From positions 8,011,001 to 8,075,000 of the forward strand of contig NZ_CP095481.1 of the NCBI RefSeq assembly GCF_023023025.1: a stretch of 64,000 nucleotides of DNA. The letters run 5' to 3'. The position numbers were made by a program, and so were the translations under genes. Source of the DNA: Amycolatopsis sp. WQ 127309 (lineage in GTDB: Bacteria; Actinomycetota; Actinomycetes; Mycobacteriales; Pseudonocardiaceae). Of this stretch, positions 17,178 through 26,059 are shown in pieces. The first letter of the stretch is position 1, and every line of letters starts with the position of its first letter. Below the pieces are notes generated by a model, which had not been told where the DNA came from, did not search any database, and worked only from the letters and a program-made list of their open reading frames with translations.

Positions 17178-18263
17178 GTGGCAAGCACGCAAATGGTCAA
17201 GTGTCTCGTGTGGGACCTCGACAACACGCTGTGGAACGGGACACTGCTGGAGGACGGCTCGGTCGAGATCCCCGAGCCGATCCGGGAGCTCGTGCGGACC
17301 CTGGACGCGCGCGGCATCCTGCAGACCGTCGCGAGCAAGAACGACCACGACCACGCCTGGGCGCGGCTCGAGGCGCTGGGTCTCGCGGAGTACTTCGTGC
17401 TGCCGCGGATCGGCTGGAACCCGAAGTCGGAGTCCATCCGGTCGATCGCGGACGAGCTGAAGTTCGCCCTCGACACCATCGCCTTCGTCGACGACCAGGA
17501 GGCCGAGCTCGCCGAGGTGACCTTCCACCTCCCGCAGGTGCGGACCTACCGCGCCGAGCAGGTGCTGGAGCTGGCCGGCCTGCCGGAGTTCAGCCCGGCG
17601 ACGGTCACCGTCGACTCGCGCCGCCGTCGCCAGATGTACCAGGCGTCGTTCCGCCGCCAGGAGGCGCAGGCCGGCTTCACCGGTCCGGACGAGGACTTCC
17701 TGCGGTCGCTGGAACTGAAGATGACGATCAGCCCGGCGACCGACTCCGAGCTGACGCGCGTCGAGGAGCTGACCCGGCGCACGAGCCAGATGAACGCGAC
17801 CGGCGTCCACTACTCCCACGAGGCGCTGAGCGCTCTGATCGACGACCCCGGGCACCGGGTGCTCGTGGTGAGCATGCAGGACCGCTTCGGCCCGCACGGC
17901 GCCGTCGGCGTGCTGCTGCTGGAGACCGGGTCCGAGGTCTGGCACCTGAAGCTGCTGGCCACGTCCTGCCGGGTCGTGTCCTTCGGGGCCGGCTCGATCA
18001 TCCTGCGCTGGCTGATCAACCAGGCCGCCACCGCCGACGCGCACCTGGTGGCCGACTTCCGGCCGACCGACCGCAACCGGATGATGGAGATCGCCTACCG
18101 CTTCACCGGGTTCGCCGACGAGGCGTGCGCGTGCCAGGCGGTGCTCGCCGACCCGGGCCTGGACGGCCTGCAGCGCCTGCACCTCGAGCCGGTGCCGCAG
18201 GAGGAGCCGACGACGGTGGCCCTGGTGGCCCCCGACCTCACCGAGGCGATCAGCGTGCACTGA
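17178..18263 (+). CDS. fkbH: FkbH-like glyceryl-ACP synthase
   Basis: A 361-aa two-domain protein. The N-terminal HAD phosphatase-like domain carries WDLDNTLWNG (Asp13, Asp15), ASKND and FVDDQEAE. The C-terminal GNAT-like domain has TSCRVVSFGAG with Cys264, the conserved cysteine thought to carry the glyceryl group. FkbH dephosphorylates 1,3-bisphosphoglycerate and transfers the glyceryl unit to the partner ACP, the committed step of the methoxymalonyl extender. GTG 17178 is supported by AGGAGGAG just upstream. It ends before a strong hairpin terminator shared with the convergent fkbG gene. Confidence 0.95.
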   Translation: MASTQMVKCLVWDLDNTLWNGTLLEDGSVEIPEPIRELVRTLDARGILQTVASKNDHDHAWARLEALGLAEYFVLPRIGWNPKSESIRSIADELKFALDTIAFVDDQEAELAEVTFHLPQVRTYRAEQVLELAGLPEFSPATVTVDSRRRRQMYQASFRRQEAQAGFTGPDEDFLRSLELKMTISPATDSELTRVEELTRRTSQMNATGVHYSHEALSALIDDPGHRVLVVSMQDRFGPHGAVGVLLLETGSEVWHLKLLATSCRVVSFGAGSIILRWLINQAATADAHLVADFRPTDRNRMMEIAYRFTGFADEACACQAVLADPGLDGLQRLHLEPVPQEEPTTVALVAPDLTEAISVH

Positions 18264-18278
18264 GCGCCGTAGCAAGAC

Positions 18279-18323
18279 AAAACCGAAGGCCGCCGCGGGA
18301 ATCCCGCGGCGGCCTTCGGTTTT
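18279..18323. terminator. Bidirectional hairpin terminator between fkbH and fkbG
   Basis: A perfect inverted repeat with 22-nt arms: 18279-18300 begins AAAACCGAAGGCC, and 18302-18323 is its exact reverse complement. The A tract on one side and T tract on the other let it act in both directions. It sits 16 bp after the fkbH stop and 15 bp before the fkbG stop, so it serves both convergent genes. Confidence 0.93.
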
Positions 18324-18337
18324 CGTGTGGTCGGGGT

Positions 18338-19003
18338 TCAGCTCGTCTTGCGGATGAGGGTGATGCCGTCGGCGACCGGCAGCAGCGACATCTCCACGCG
18401 CGGGTCGTCCCGCACGAAGCGGTTGAACTCGCGGATGGCCACCGTGTCGGGGTCCTGGGCGTCCGGGTCGGTGACCCGGCCGAAGAACAGGGTGTTGTCG
18501 ACGACGACGAGCCCGTCCGGTGCCAGCAGCATCAGGGCGGCCTCGTAGTAGGCGGCGTAACCCGCCTTGTCGGCGTCGATGAAGACCAGGTCGATCGAGC
18601 CCGGGCCGTATTCGGCGAAGAGCGAGTCGAGCACCGCGGTCGCCGGGGCGATCCGCAGGTCGATCCGGTCGTCGACACCGGCCCGCTTCCAGTAGGGCCG
18701 GCCGAACGCCGGCCAGCGGTCGGTGACGTCGCAGGTGATCAGCAGGCCGCGGTCGGGCAGCGCCCGGGCCATGCAGAGTGAGCTGTAGCCGGTGAAGGTG
18801 CCGACCTCCACCACCGTCCGCGCCCGCGTGAGCTTGACCAGCAGCGCGAGCAGCTGGCCCTCCTCGGCGGACACCTGCATCGCCGCACCCATCGGCAGCG
18901 ACGCCGTTTCTTCTCGCAACTCGCGCAGGATCTCGTCCTCGGCACGGGAATGGTCGCTCACGTACGTGAGCACGTCGGAGGACGCCAGTAGTTGGCTCGC
19001 CAT
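18338..19003 (-). CDS. fkbG: FkbG-like O-methyltransferase
   Basis: A 221-aa class I SAM methyltransferase of the FkbG/catechol-type family: SAM-binding motif VVEVGTFTGYSSLCMA (residues about 64-79), FIDADKAGYAAYY, VVVDNTLFFGRV and a C-terminal LPVADGITLIRK. In the methoxymalonyl pathway it methylates the 2-hydroxyl of the ACP-bound unit. With fkbK, fkbJ, fkbI and fkbH on the opposite strand this makes all five genes of the pathway present. The inverted orientation of fkbG differs from the single-operon layout of FK520-type clusters. Confidence 0.92.
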   Translation of the reverse strand: MASQLLASSDVLTYVSDHSRAEDEILRELREETASLPMGAAMQVSAEEGQLLALLVKLTRARTVVEVGTFTGYSSLCMARALPDRGLLITCDVTDRWPAFGRPYWKRAGVDDRIDLRIAPATAVLDSLFAEYGPGSIDLVFIDADKAGYAAYYEAALMLLAPDGLVVVDNTLFFGRVTDPDAQDPDTVAIREFNRFVRDDPRVEMSLLPVADGITLIRKTS

Positions 19004-19055
19004 GGCGTGAGCGTAGGGGCGCGGCTACCTGGAACTGTCTAGTAAGTCGGGCCGC

Positions 19056-19688
19056 TCAGCCGAGCCGCAGCAGGCCCTCGTGGACGCGGTGCAGCAGCTC
19101 GAGCGGTGGGCGGTCGGTGCGTCCGAGGTCGGTCCCGCGCGCGAGCAGCAGGCCGTCGCGGATGCCCTGCAGGACGAGCGGGCGGGTGACGTCGAGCGGC
19201 CGCATGAGGTAGGCGGCGACCTCGGCCACCGACGTCGGGATCTGGCACATCCGGCAGACGGCCACGAGGTCGGGGTCGAGGCCGGTGGTGGTCCGGTGCC
19301 GCCCGGTCGTGGTCAGCATGACCTCGGGCAGCAGGGGGTGGCGCGGACCCGGCCGCGGCGGGCGGGTGCCGCGGACGTAGGGCCGCGGGCGGGGCGGCTC
19401 GCGCATGCCGAGCGGCTCGCGGGCGGGGCTCTCGGCCGCCGGCCAGGACGGCTCGGGCGGTTCGGACGGCTTGACGGCGGGTGTTTCGGGTGGTCCGGCG
19501 AGCACGGCCGTGGCCGCCGTGCCCGCTTCGGCCCCGTTCGTGCCCGATTCCGGGCTCGCGGCGGCCGGCTCGGACTTGGGTTTGGGTGTGAACCCATGTT
19601 CGACCCACAGCTCGTACTCACCCCAGCCGCCGAAGGACAGCGGGTGGTATTCGATCTTGCTGGGGCGGCGTTTACGATTCTTATTCAT
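19056..19688 (-). CDS. DUF742-type regulatory protein (orphan)
   Basis: A 210-aa protein. Its last 120 residues follow the DUF742 pattern: RPRPYVRGTRPPRPG, a leucine-rich core, then CRMCQIPTSVAEVAAYLMRPLDVTRPLVLQGIRDGLLLARG, a winged-helix-like segment. The first 90 residues are basic (NKNRKRRPSKIEYHPLSFGGWGEYELWVEHG) and then Pro/Ala/Glu-rich, longer than usual. DUF742 genes normally sit in four-gene conservons with a sensor kinase, a roadblock protein and a small GTPase, none of which are here. ATG 19688 is preferred over an upstream ATG at 19727. It diverges from LAL regulator 2. Confidence 0.75.
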   Translation of the reverse strand: MNKNRKRRPSKIEYHPLSFGGWGEYELWVEHGFTPKPKSEPAAASPESGTNGAEAGTAATAVLAGPPETPAVKPSEPPEPSWPAAESPAREPLGMREPPRPRPYVRGTRPPRPGPRHPLLPEVMLTTTGRHRTTTGLDPDLVAVCRMCQIPTSVAEVAAYLMRPLDVTRPLVLQGIRDGLLLARGTDLGRTDRPPLELLHRVHEGLLRLG

Positions 19689-19850
19689 GTTTCTGGCCCC
19701 GTAAAGTCCGTGTGCGGCGCGGCGCACAGCCTGGCCACCGGGCGGTCAGGCCTGTCAAGTATCACCGCCAGAGACGTGGGTTTTCCTGGGACTTCGTGGG
19801 TAGTGCGTTGTCCACGAGGCCCAAGTACAGACAAAACGAAGGCGTTGGGC

Positions 19851-19880
19851 TTGTTAAACCAACATTCTGCGTCCTACGCT
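19851..19880 (+). promoter_or_regulatory. Candidate promoter of the LAL 2-LAL 3 operon
   Basis: TTGTTA (19851-19856) is followed, 18 nt later, by TACGCT (19875-19880), which fits a -35/-10 pair of the TTGnnn/TAnnnT type. It lies about 70 bp upstream of LAL regulator 2, in an AT-richer divergent region (19689-19950) that also serves the DUF742 gene. The rest of that region shows no gene. Confidence 0.4.
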
Positions 19881-19950
19881 GGGAGGCCAAGTCGCTCGAC
19901 GCAACGATGGGTGAGCGGCGGCGACGAGCCGCTGTGTGGGTCGGAGGGTG

Positions 19951-22875
19951 ATGGTGTTGCCCGGACCAGGTAGGGCCGAACCGGCGATGGCGGACGCGCT
20001 CGTCCGCCATGTCGCGACGCCCGCCGACCGGGATCGCCCAGCCGGTGGTGACGGCCCCGCGGCACCGTCGGTGCTGACCCTCCCGTGGCGGGGCGAGTTC
20101 GAACGCCGCGCCCGCCGCGCCGGGAACGTCCGCCTGGTCGAACGCGAAGACGAGATCGCCGTGCTGCGCCGCGGGATCCGCGGCGCGGTCGCCGGCCGGT
20201 CGGGCCGGGTGGTCGTCGTCGGCCCGCGTGGCGCGGGCAGCAGCGCGTTGCTCGCCGCGGCCGTCCGCGAAGCGCGCGTCGCCGGGATGATCACGGCGTT
20301 CGCCCGCTGCACGCCCGCCGAGTCCACCGTCCACCGCGGCGTGATCAACCAGCTCTCCGCGGACATCGCGGGCGCCGGCTGCCGGCTGGACAGCGGCACG
20401 CGCACCTGCGGCCGGACGCAGACCGAGCGGACCATCCCGACGTTGTGCGGGGACTTCGTGGGGGTCGCGAGCCAGGGCCCGCTCCTGATCGCCGTCGACG
20501 ACTCGCAGTGGTCCGACCCGGGCTCGCGGGCCTGGCTCGAGGCCATGGAACACCGCCTGCAGCAGGCGCCGATCCTGCTGGTCCGCGCCGTCATGCAGGC
20601 CGGTCACCGGCCGCTCGCCGTGCGGGCCGACGGGGTGGACACCGTCGTCGTCCGCCCGCTGACCGAAGACGGCCTGCGCCAGCTGGTCGCGGACCGCTTC
20701 CCGGGCACCCGCCCGGACGCGCGGTTCGCCGCCGGGCTGCACCTGGCCACCGGCGGCAAGCCGGCACTGGTGGCCCCGGTCCTCGAACGGCTGTCCGCCG
20801 CCGGGCTCGAGCCGGTCGCCGAGCGCCTGCCCGCGGTCATCGCGCACCTGGCCGACCTGCGCGACGCCGACCTCGCCGTCTCGATCGCCGCCCTGCCGGC
20901 CGACGCCCTGCACCTGCTGCGGGCCATCGCGATCTGCCGCGGCCTGCTCGACTTCGAGCTCGTGACGACCCTGGCCGGCCCGCTCACCGGCTCGGCCGAA
21001 GTCGCCCTGCGCATGCTCAGCGGGTTCGGTCTCGTGTTCGGCGGCGCGGAGCCGAAGGTCGCCGACGACGTCACCGCGGACGCCGCACTGGGCACCCTGA
21101 ACTCCGCCGAGCGCGCCGCCCTCGCGACCCGCGCGGCCGAGCTCGCCTACCGCGCGGCGGTGCCGGACGACCAGCTCGCCGAGCTGCTGACCACGATCCG
21201 GCCGATCGGCACGACCTGGGCGGTCGCCACCCTGCGGCGCGCCGCCGAGCAGCGCCGCGCGGTCGGCGACCGGCACGGCGCGGCGCGGCTGCTGACGCGG
21301 GCGCTGCGCGAACCGGTCAGCCAGGCCGAACGCCGGAAGCTGATGCTGGGCCTGGCCTTGGCGGAGGTCGCCGACCAGCCCGAGCTGAGCGACCTGCGGC
21401 TGCAGCGGGTGCTGCTCGACGCCGGGCCCGAGGTCTCCGGCGCCGTCCTGCTCGACGCGGCCGACCACCTGCTCTCGCGGGGCGACACCCGCACCGCGCA
21501 CCGCGCGATCGCGGCGACCTGGCGGCGGCGCAGCGCGTTCGACGCCGGCACGTCGGCGCTCGCCGCGCTCGGCTGGCTGGCGCAGGAGGACTCCGTGGCC
21601 GGCCCGGTGGTGCCGACGCCGGTGTTCGGGGCGCCCGCGGCGCAGCCCGGTCCGCCCGACGCGGCGCGCGCCGCGACGATCGCGTCGGAGCTCGCCGGCC
21701 GGGGCCGCGAGTTCGACCGGGCCCGCGAACTGGCCCGGCTGGCGCTCGCGCCGCGGTCCGGGAAACTGCCGTCCAGCCTGCGGATCCAGGCCGCCTGGGT
21801 GCTGTTCTGCACCGACGACCTCACCGAAGCCGTGCTGGGCCTGACCGACGTGCTGCAGGACGCCACCCGCGTCGGCGCCCGGGCGGCCGCGGCCAACGCG
21901 CTGCTGATGCGGGCCCGCTGCGAACTGCGGCGCGGCAACCTCGGCCAGGCCGAGGCCGACATCGAGGCGGCGGAAACCCGGCTGCCGGAAGCGGCCTGGC
22001 ACCCGCGCTCGGTTTCGCGGCTGCTGGCCGTGCGGGCCGAGTTCGCCCTGGCCGGCCTGCGGCTGGACGAGGCCGAAAAGGCCGTCGCCGACCCGCTTCC
22101 CGCCGGCGCCGAAGACGGCATGGCCGCCGCGTACTTCCTCGTGCAGCGGGGCGCGGTGCGCCTTGCGGGCGGCGACCCGGCGGCGGCACTCGAAGACTTC
22201 CGCGCGGCCGGCCGCGGCACCCGCGCCCGGCGCGAAGGCAACCCCGTCGACCTGCCGTGGCGCACCGGCGTGGCGATCGCGCTGGCCCGGCTCGGCGAGC
22301 CCGCCGCGGCCGCGGAGATCGCGCGGGAAGCGTTGGCACGCGCGGAGAACTGGGGCGCGCCGAGCGGCCGGGGCACGGCGAACCTGTACCTGGCGGAGGT
22401 CTTCGGCGGTGCCGAAACCCGGGCCCGGCTGGAAGAGGCGGTCGCCCTGCTGGAGGGATCGCCGCTGCGGGTCCAGTTCCTCACCGCGGTGACCGATCTG
22501 GCCGGCGCCTGCCTCGACGACGGCGATCCGGTGGAGGCGGCGGCGCTGCTGGGCCGGGTTTCCACGATCCGCCCGCTGCTGCTGCCCGCCGGCCTCGTGG
22601 CCAAGATCCGCGACGTGACCGGCCGGCTGACCCGCAGCACCGGCACGGCCACCGTCGAGCCGGTGGCGGGCGACCCCGTCGGCTCACTGTCCGAAGAGGA
22701 GGCCAGCATCGCGGCGCTCGCCGCCGCGGGCCATTCGAACTCGGAGATCGCGCGGTCGCTGCGGTTGAGCGGCCGGCTCGTCGAACTCCGGCTCACCCGG
22801 ATCTACCGGAAGCTGACGGTGACCGGGCGGCGCCAGCTGACCGAGCTCATGAGCCCCGATTCCGCGGCGAGTTGA
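19951..22875 (+). CDS. LuxR-family LAL regulator 2 with degenerate Walker A
   Basis: A 974-aa LAL-type regulator. Its P-loop reads VVVVGPRGAGSSALL (Gly91 to Ser98): the invariant lysine is replaced by Ser97, so ATP binding or hydrolysis is probably impaired. Walker B (LLIAVDDSQWSDPGS) is kept. The TPR-like middle is followed by a C-terminal LuxR HTH (LSEEEASIAALAAAGHSNSEIARSLRLSGRLVELRLTRIYRKL). ATG 19951 or GTG 19954 can start it; GGAGG at 19943-19947 is close to both. The next LAL gene begins 6 bp after its stop, so the two regulators form one operon, as the nysR genes do. Confidence 0.9.
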   Translation: MVLPGPGRAEPAMADALVRHVATPADRDRPAGGDGPAAPSVLTLPWRGEFERRARRAGNVRLVEREDEIAVLRRGIRGAVAGRSGRVVVVGPRGAGSSALLAAAVREARVAGMITAFARCTPAESTVHRGVINQLSADIAGAGCRLDSGTRTCGRTQTERTIPTLCGDFVGVASQGPLLIAVDDSQWSDPGSRAWLEAMEHRLQQAPILLVRAVMQAGHRPLAVRADGVDTVVVRPLTEDGLRQLVADRFPGTRPDARFAAGLHLATGGKPALVAPVLERLSAAGLEPVAERLPAVIAHLADLRDADLAVSIAALPADALHLLRAIAICRGLLDFELVTTLAGPLTGSAEVALRMLSGFGLVFGGAEPKVADDVTADAALGTLNSAERAALATRAAELAYRAAVPDDQLAELLTTIRPIGTTWAVATLRRAAEQRRAVGDRHGAARLLTRALREPVSQAERRKLMLGLALAEVADQPELSDLRLQRVLLDAGPEVSGAVLLDAADHLLSRGDTRTAHRAIAATWRRRSAFDAGTSALAALGWLAQEDSVAGPVVPTPVFGAPAAQPGPPDAARAATIASELAGRGREFDRARELARLALAPRSGKLPSSLRIQAAWVLFCTDDLTEAVLGLTDVLQDATRVGARAAAANALLMRARCELRRGNLGQAEADIEAAETRLPEAAWHPRSVSRLLAVRAEFALAGLRLDEAEKAVADPLPAGAEDGMAAAYFLVQRGAVRLAGGDPAAALEDFRAAGRGTRARREGNPVDLPWRTGVAIALARLGEPAAAAEIAREALARAENWGAPSGRGTANLYLAEVFGGAETRARLEEAVALLEGSPLRVQFLTAVTDLAGACLDDGDPVEAAALLGRVSTIRPLLLPAGLVAKIRDVTGRLTRSTGTATVEPVAGDPVGSLSEEEASIAALAAAGHSNSEIARSLRLSGRLVELRLTRIYRKLTVTGRRQLTELMSPDSAAS

Positions 22876-22881
22876 TGACCG

Positions 22882-25701
22882 GTGCTACTTGAGCGAGACG
22901 CCGAGCGGGCCGCGATCGCGACCGCGCTGAACGCGGCCGCGGGCAACGACGGCTCGCTGCTGCTGATCAGCGGGCCGGCGGGCAGCGGCAAGTCGGCGCT
23001 GCTGCGTGACGCGACCGCGTCGGCGCTGGCCGCCGGCGCCCGGGTGCTGCGCGCGGACGCGACCCAGCTCGAAGAGGACTTCGCCTTCGGCATCGCGCAG
23101 CAGCTGTGCCGCCCGGTGCTCGTCGCCGCCGGCACGGCCGAGCGGGAGCGCTGGTTCCAGGGCGCGTCCGAGCAGATCCTGCGCGCGCTGACCGAAGAGC
23201 GGCTCGTCACCAACGGCCACGAACACAACCTGCCCACCGAAGCCGTCCTCTATGGACTGCACACGGTGGTGCACGCGATGTCGCACGACGACCTCGTCGT
23301 GGTGATCGTCGACGACCTGCAGTGGGCGGACCACGGTTCGCTGCGGCTGCTGGCCTACCTGGCCAAGCGGCTCAGCGGCTCGCGGATCCTGCTCGCGCTG
23401 GCCGTGGCGGAGGAGTGCGAGGCGCCGAAGTACGCGCTGGTGCACGAGCTCGTCACCGCGGCCGCGCGGATCGTCGTCCCGGCGCCGCTGTCGCCCGACG
23501 GCGTCGCGTCGATGGCCGAGGTCGCGTTCGGCGAACGCGCCGAGGAGCCGTTCACCGCCATGCTGCACCGGGTTTCGGGCGGCAACCCGGCGAACGTCGC
23601 GACCGTCCTCACCGGACTGGTCGGCGAAGGCCTGCGGCCGATCGCCGCGCAGATCACGGCGGCCACGGCCGAAGCCGAACGCCTGCTCGACCACCGCATC
23701 ATGCTCTCGCTCGGCTCGCAGCCGCCCGCGGTGCTCGCGCTGGTGCGCGCGGTCGCGGTCCTCGGCGACCTCGCCGAGCCGCAGCTCGCCGCCGACCTGG
23801 CCGGCCTCGACGAGGTCGAGTACAAGTCGGCGCTGCAGAGCCTCGAACGCCTCGGCCTGCTCGTCCACGACGAGCGCCGGATCGGCTTCGCCAACGCCAC
23901 GGTCCGGGAGGGCGTCGAACCGGCGATCCCGGTGGAACTGCGCGAAGTCCTCTACCGCCGGGCGGCGCGGCTGCTCTACGAGCACGGCCGGCCCGCGGAG
24001 CGCGTCGCGGAGAAGCTGATGAAGGTCGGCGCGGCCGAGGACCCGTGGGAGGTCCGCATCCTCAGCTCCGCCGCGGGAACCGTGCTGGAGCGGGGCGCCG
24101 GCGACCTGGCCGCGCGGTACCTGCGCCGGGCGTTGCTCAACACCTCGCCCGACAGCGAGGAACGCGGCCGCCTGATGGTGGAGCTGGCCGCGGCGGAACG
24201 CGGGTTCGACCTGATCGCGTCGGCGCGGCACGTCTCGCAGGCGTTGTCCCTGCTGCCGGCGGGCCCCGCGCAGGCGGAAGCGGCGCTGTGGATCCCGCCC
24301 GCGCTCGCGGTGACGGTGCCCGCGCTCGGCGCGGCCGTGCGCACCGCCGTCGACTCCGTGCTGCGCGACGCCGGCCCGGCCGCCGGCACGGACCTGGAGC
24401 TGCGGGCGGAGGCGCGGACCTGGTACCCGGGGGCCCGCCCGCCGGGCCAGGGTGACGCCGCGTTGGCGCGGCTGCGCGAGCTGGAGACGGCCGAGCGGCT
24501 CGACTCGCCCGCCGGCCGCGAACTCGCCGTCGTGCTGCTGCACTCCGCCGCGCTGTCGGGCAGTGTCGCGGCCGACGAGGTCGAGACCGTCCTCAAGCGA
24601 CTCGTCACCGAGGAGCCGTTCGACCCGGCGCACGCCTACACCGCGCTGCCCCTGCTGGTCACCACGCTGGTGGCCGCCGACACCGCGAGCGTGCTCGAAC
24701 CGGCGCTGGCCGCGGCGGCGGAGCAGGCGACCCAGCGCCGGTGGCAGGACACCGCGCACCTGATCGCCGCGGAGACCGCGGAAGTCAAGCGGGCGCAAGG
24801 GGATCTCGCCAAGGCCCGGCGGATCGCGCTGGGCGTCCTCGAAGGCGCCGACCACGAAACCTGGCCCGACGCGCTCGCGCTGTCGGTCACCACACTGGCC
24901 CAGATCGCCCTGGAGACCCAGGATCCCGAGCTCGGCGAACGGCTGCTGGCGGTGCCGATGGACAGCACCGACCACCGCGTGTTCGCCGCGCGCCGGCTGA
25001 CCCGCGGCATGATCGATCTGGTGCGCGGCGATCCGGCCACGGCGCTGGGCCGGTTCCTCGACTGCGGGCGGCGGCTGGAGCGCGAGGGCTGGGTCAACAC
25101 GCCCCAGTACCCGTGGCGCACCTGGGCCGCGCTGGTGCGGCAGCGGATGGGCGACCTGCCGGCCGCGCAGGCGCACGCCGCGGCCGAAGACGTCGTCGCC
25201 CAGCAGTGGGGGAGCCCGCTCAGCGTCGGGCGTTCCCTGCGGCTGCAGGGCATGCTGACCGGCGGCGCCGACGGCATCGGCTTGCTCTACGAGGCCGCGG
25301 GCATCATCCGCGAGTCGGAAGACCTCGCCGAACGGGCGCGGACGTCGGTGGTCCTCGGGACCCGGCTGCTCGACTCCGGTGAGCCGGACGCGGCGGGATT
25401 CCTTGCGGAGGGCCGGGAACTGGCCAAGGCCATCGGCGCGACGTGGCTCGACGGCACGGGGGAGACCGAGCTGAACGGTCCCGTGCTGCGGTTTTCCGGC
25501 GGCGGCCTGGAAAACCTGACGAAGGCCGAGGCCGCGGTGGCCCGCCTCGTCGTGCGCGGCTGGACCAACCAGCAGATCGCGGACTCTCTGGGGGTAACCC
25601 GGCGCGCGGTCGAGAAGAATCTGACCGGCGCCTACCGCAAGCTCGAGGTCAGCGGCCGCGCCGAGCTCATCGAGCACCTCGGCGAGTCCGAGCGCGACTG
25701 A
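22882..25701 (+). CDS. LuxR-family LAL regulator 3 (NysR/AmphR type)
   Basis: A 939-aa LAL regulator with an N-terminal AAA-type ATPase: LLISGPAGSGKSALL with Lys37 and Ser38 intact, Walker B VVVIVDDLQWADHGSL, and HRVSGGNPANV further on. A long helical repeat region follows, then a C-terminal LuxR HTH (LTKAEAAVARLVVRGWTNQQIADSLGVTRRAVEKNLTGAYRKLEV). GTG 22882 is the only start near the LAL 2 stop, 6 bp away, implying coupled translation. It is probably an activator of PKS genes and may partner with LAL 2, whose own nucleotide site looks dead. Confidence 0.92.
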   Translation: MLLERDAERAAIATALNAAAGNDGSLLLISGPAGSGKSALLRDATASALAAGARVLRADATQLEEDFAFGIAQQLCRPVLVAAGTAERERWFQGASEQILRALTEERLVTNGHEHNLPTEAVLYGLHTVVHAMSHDDLVVVIVDDLQWADHGSLRLLAYLAKRLSGSRILLALAVAEECEAPKYALVHELVTAAARIVVPAPLSPDGVASMAEVAFGERAEEPFTAMLHRVSGGNPANVATVLTGLVGEGLRPIAAQITAATAEAERLLDHRIMLSLGSQPPAVLALVRAVAVLGDLAEPQLAADLAGLDEVEYKSALQSLERLGLLVHDERRIGFANATVREGVEPAIPVELREVLYRRAARLLYEHGRPAERVAEKLMKVGAAEDPWEVRILSSAAGTVLERGAGDLAARYLRRALLNTSPDSEERGRLMVELAAAERGFDLIASARHVSQALSLLPAGPAQAEAALWIPPALAVTVPALGAAVRTAVDSVLRDAGPAAGTDLELRAEARTWYPGARPPGQGDAALARLRELETAERLDSPAGRELAVVLLHSAALSGSVAADEVETVLKRLVTEEPFDPAHAYTALPLLVTTLVAADTASVLEPALAAAAEQATQRRWQDTAHLIAAETAEVKRAQGDLAKARRIALGVLEGADHETWPDALALSVTTLAQIALETQDPELGERLLAVPMDSTDHRVFAARRLTRGMIDLVRGDPATALGRFLDCGRRLEREGWVNTPQYPWRTWAALVRQRMGDLPAAQAHAAAEDVVAQQWGSPLSVGRSLRLQGMLTGGADGIGLLYEAAGIIRESEDLAERARTSVVLGTRLLDSGEPDAAGFLAEGRELAKAIGATWLDGTGETELNGPVLRFSGGGLENLTKAEAAVARLVVRGWTNQQIADSLGVTRRAVEKNLTGAYRKLEVSGRAELIEHLGESERD

Positions 25702-26059
25702 CCCCCGGGGTACGGACCCCGGTGCGGTTCCGCACCCGGGGTACGGACCGCACGCGGCGTGCGGTGCGGGGGTTCGGACCCCCATTCACCTGCGAATCCC
25801 CTGGCCCAGGCCAAGACGTGCCCGCACGGGGGTCACCACCGGTGTTCGGTACCGAACCGCACCGCACCGCACTCCGTACCTCCGTACCCCCAACGGGGGC
25901 GCACCACAGTGTTAAGGCCGGGTGTCCGCAACCTGTTGCCCCCGCTAATCGGCCGTGCCTAACATGATCTGCGTCACCCCGGAGATGTGGCTCACACGAT
26001 CGCCACCAGTACCCGGCTTTCTTGTCGGAGTGCTTCTCGCCGAAGAGAGGAATCCCTTC
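25702..26059. promoter_or_regulatory. Repeat-dense control region upstream of the PAS-LuxR gene
   Basis: No gene is supported in these 358 bases. Directly after LAL 3, CCCGGGGTACGGACC occurs twice (25704-25718 and 25735-25749), start to start 31 bp, about three helical turns. The perfect 14-bp palindrome GTTCGGTACCGAAC is at 25844-25857, and TCCGTACC/TCCGTACCC copies follow at about 25873-25889. The shared TACGGA / TCCGTA words suggest a single DNA-binding protein. The region precedes the PAS-LuxR start at 26060. Confidence 0.5.

Noticed and set aside
18292..18310. GGGAATCCC as a PAS-LuxR operator
   Set aside because: It is the tip of the fkbH/fkbG terminator hairpin and is one base short of the operator core.
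14917..19003. Reading the cluster as an FK506/FK520 or ansamycin type because of the fkb cassette
   Set aside because: No pipecolate-incorporating NRPS, lysine cyclodeaminase or AHBA genes are seen, while the regulator set, sugar genes, gene order and six-module pattern all fit polyene macrolides.
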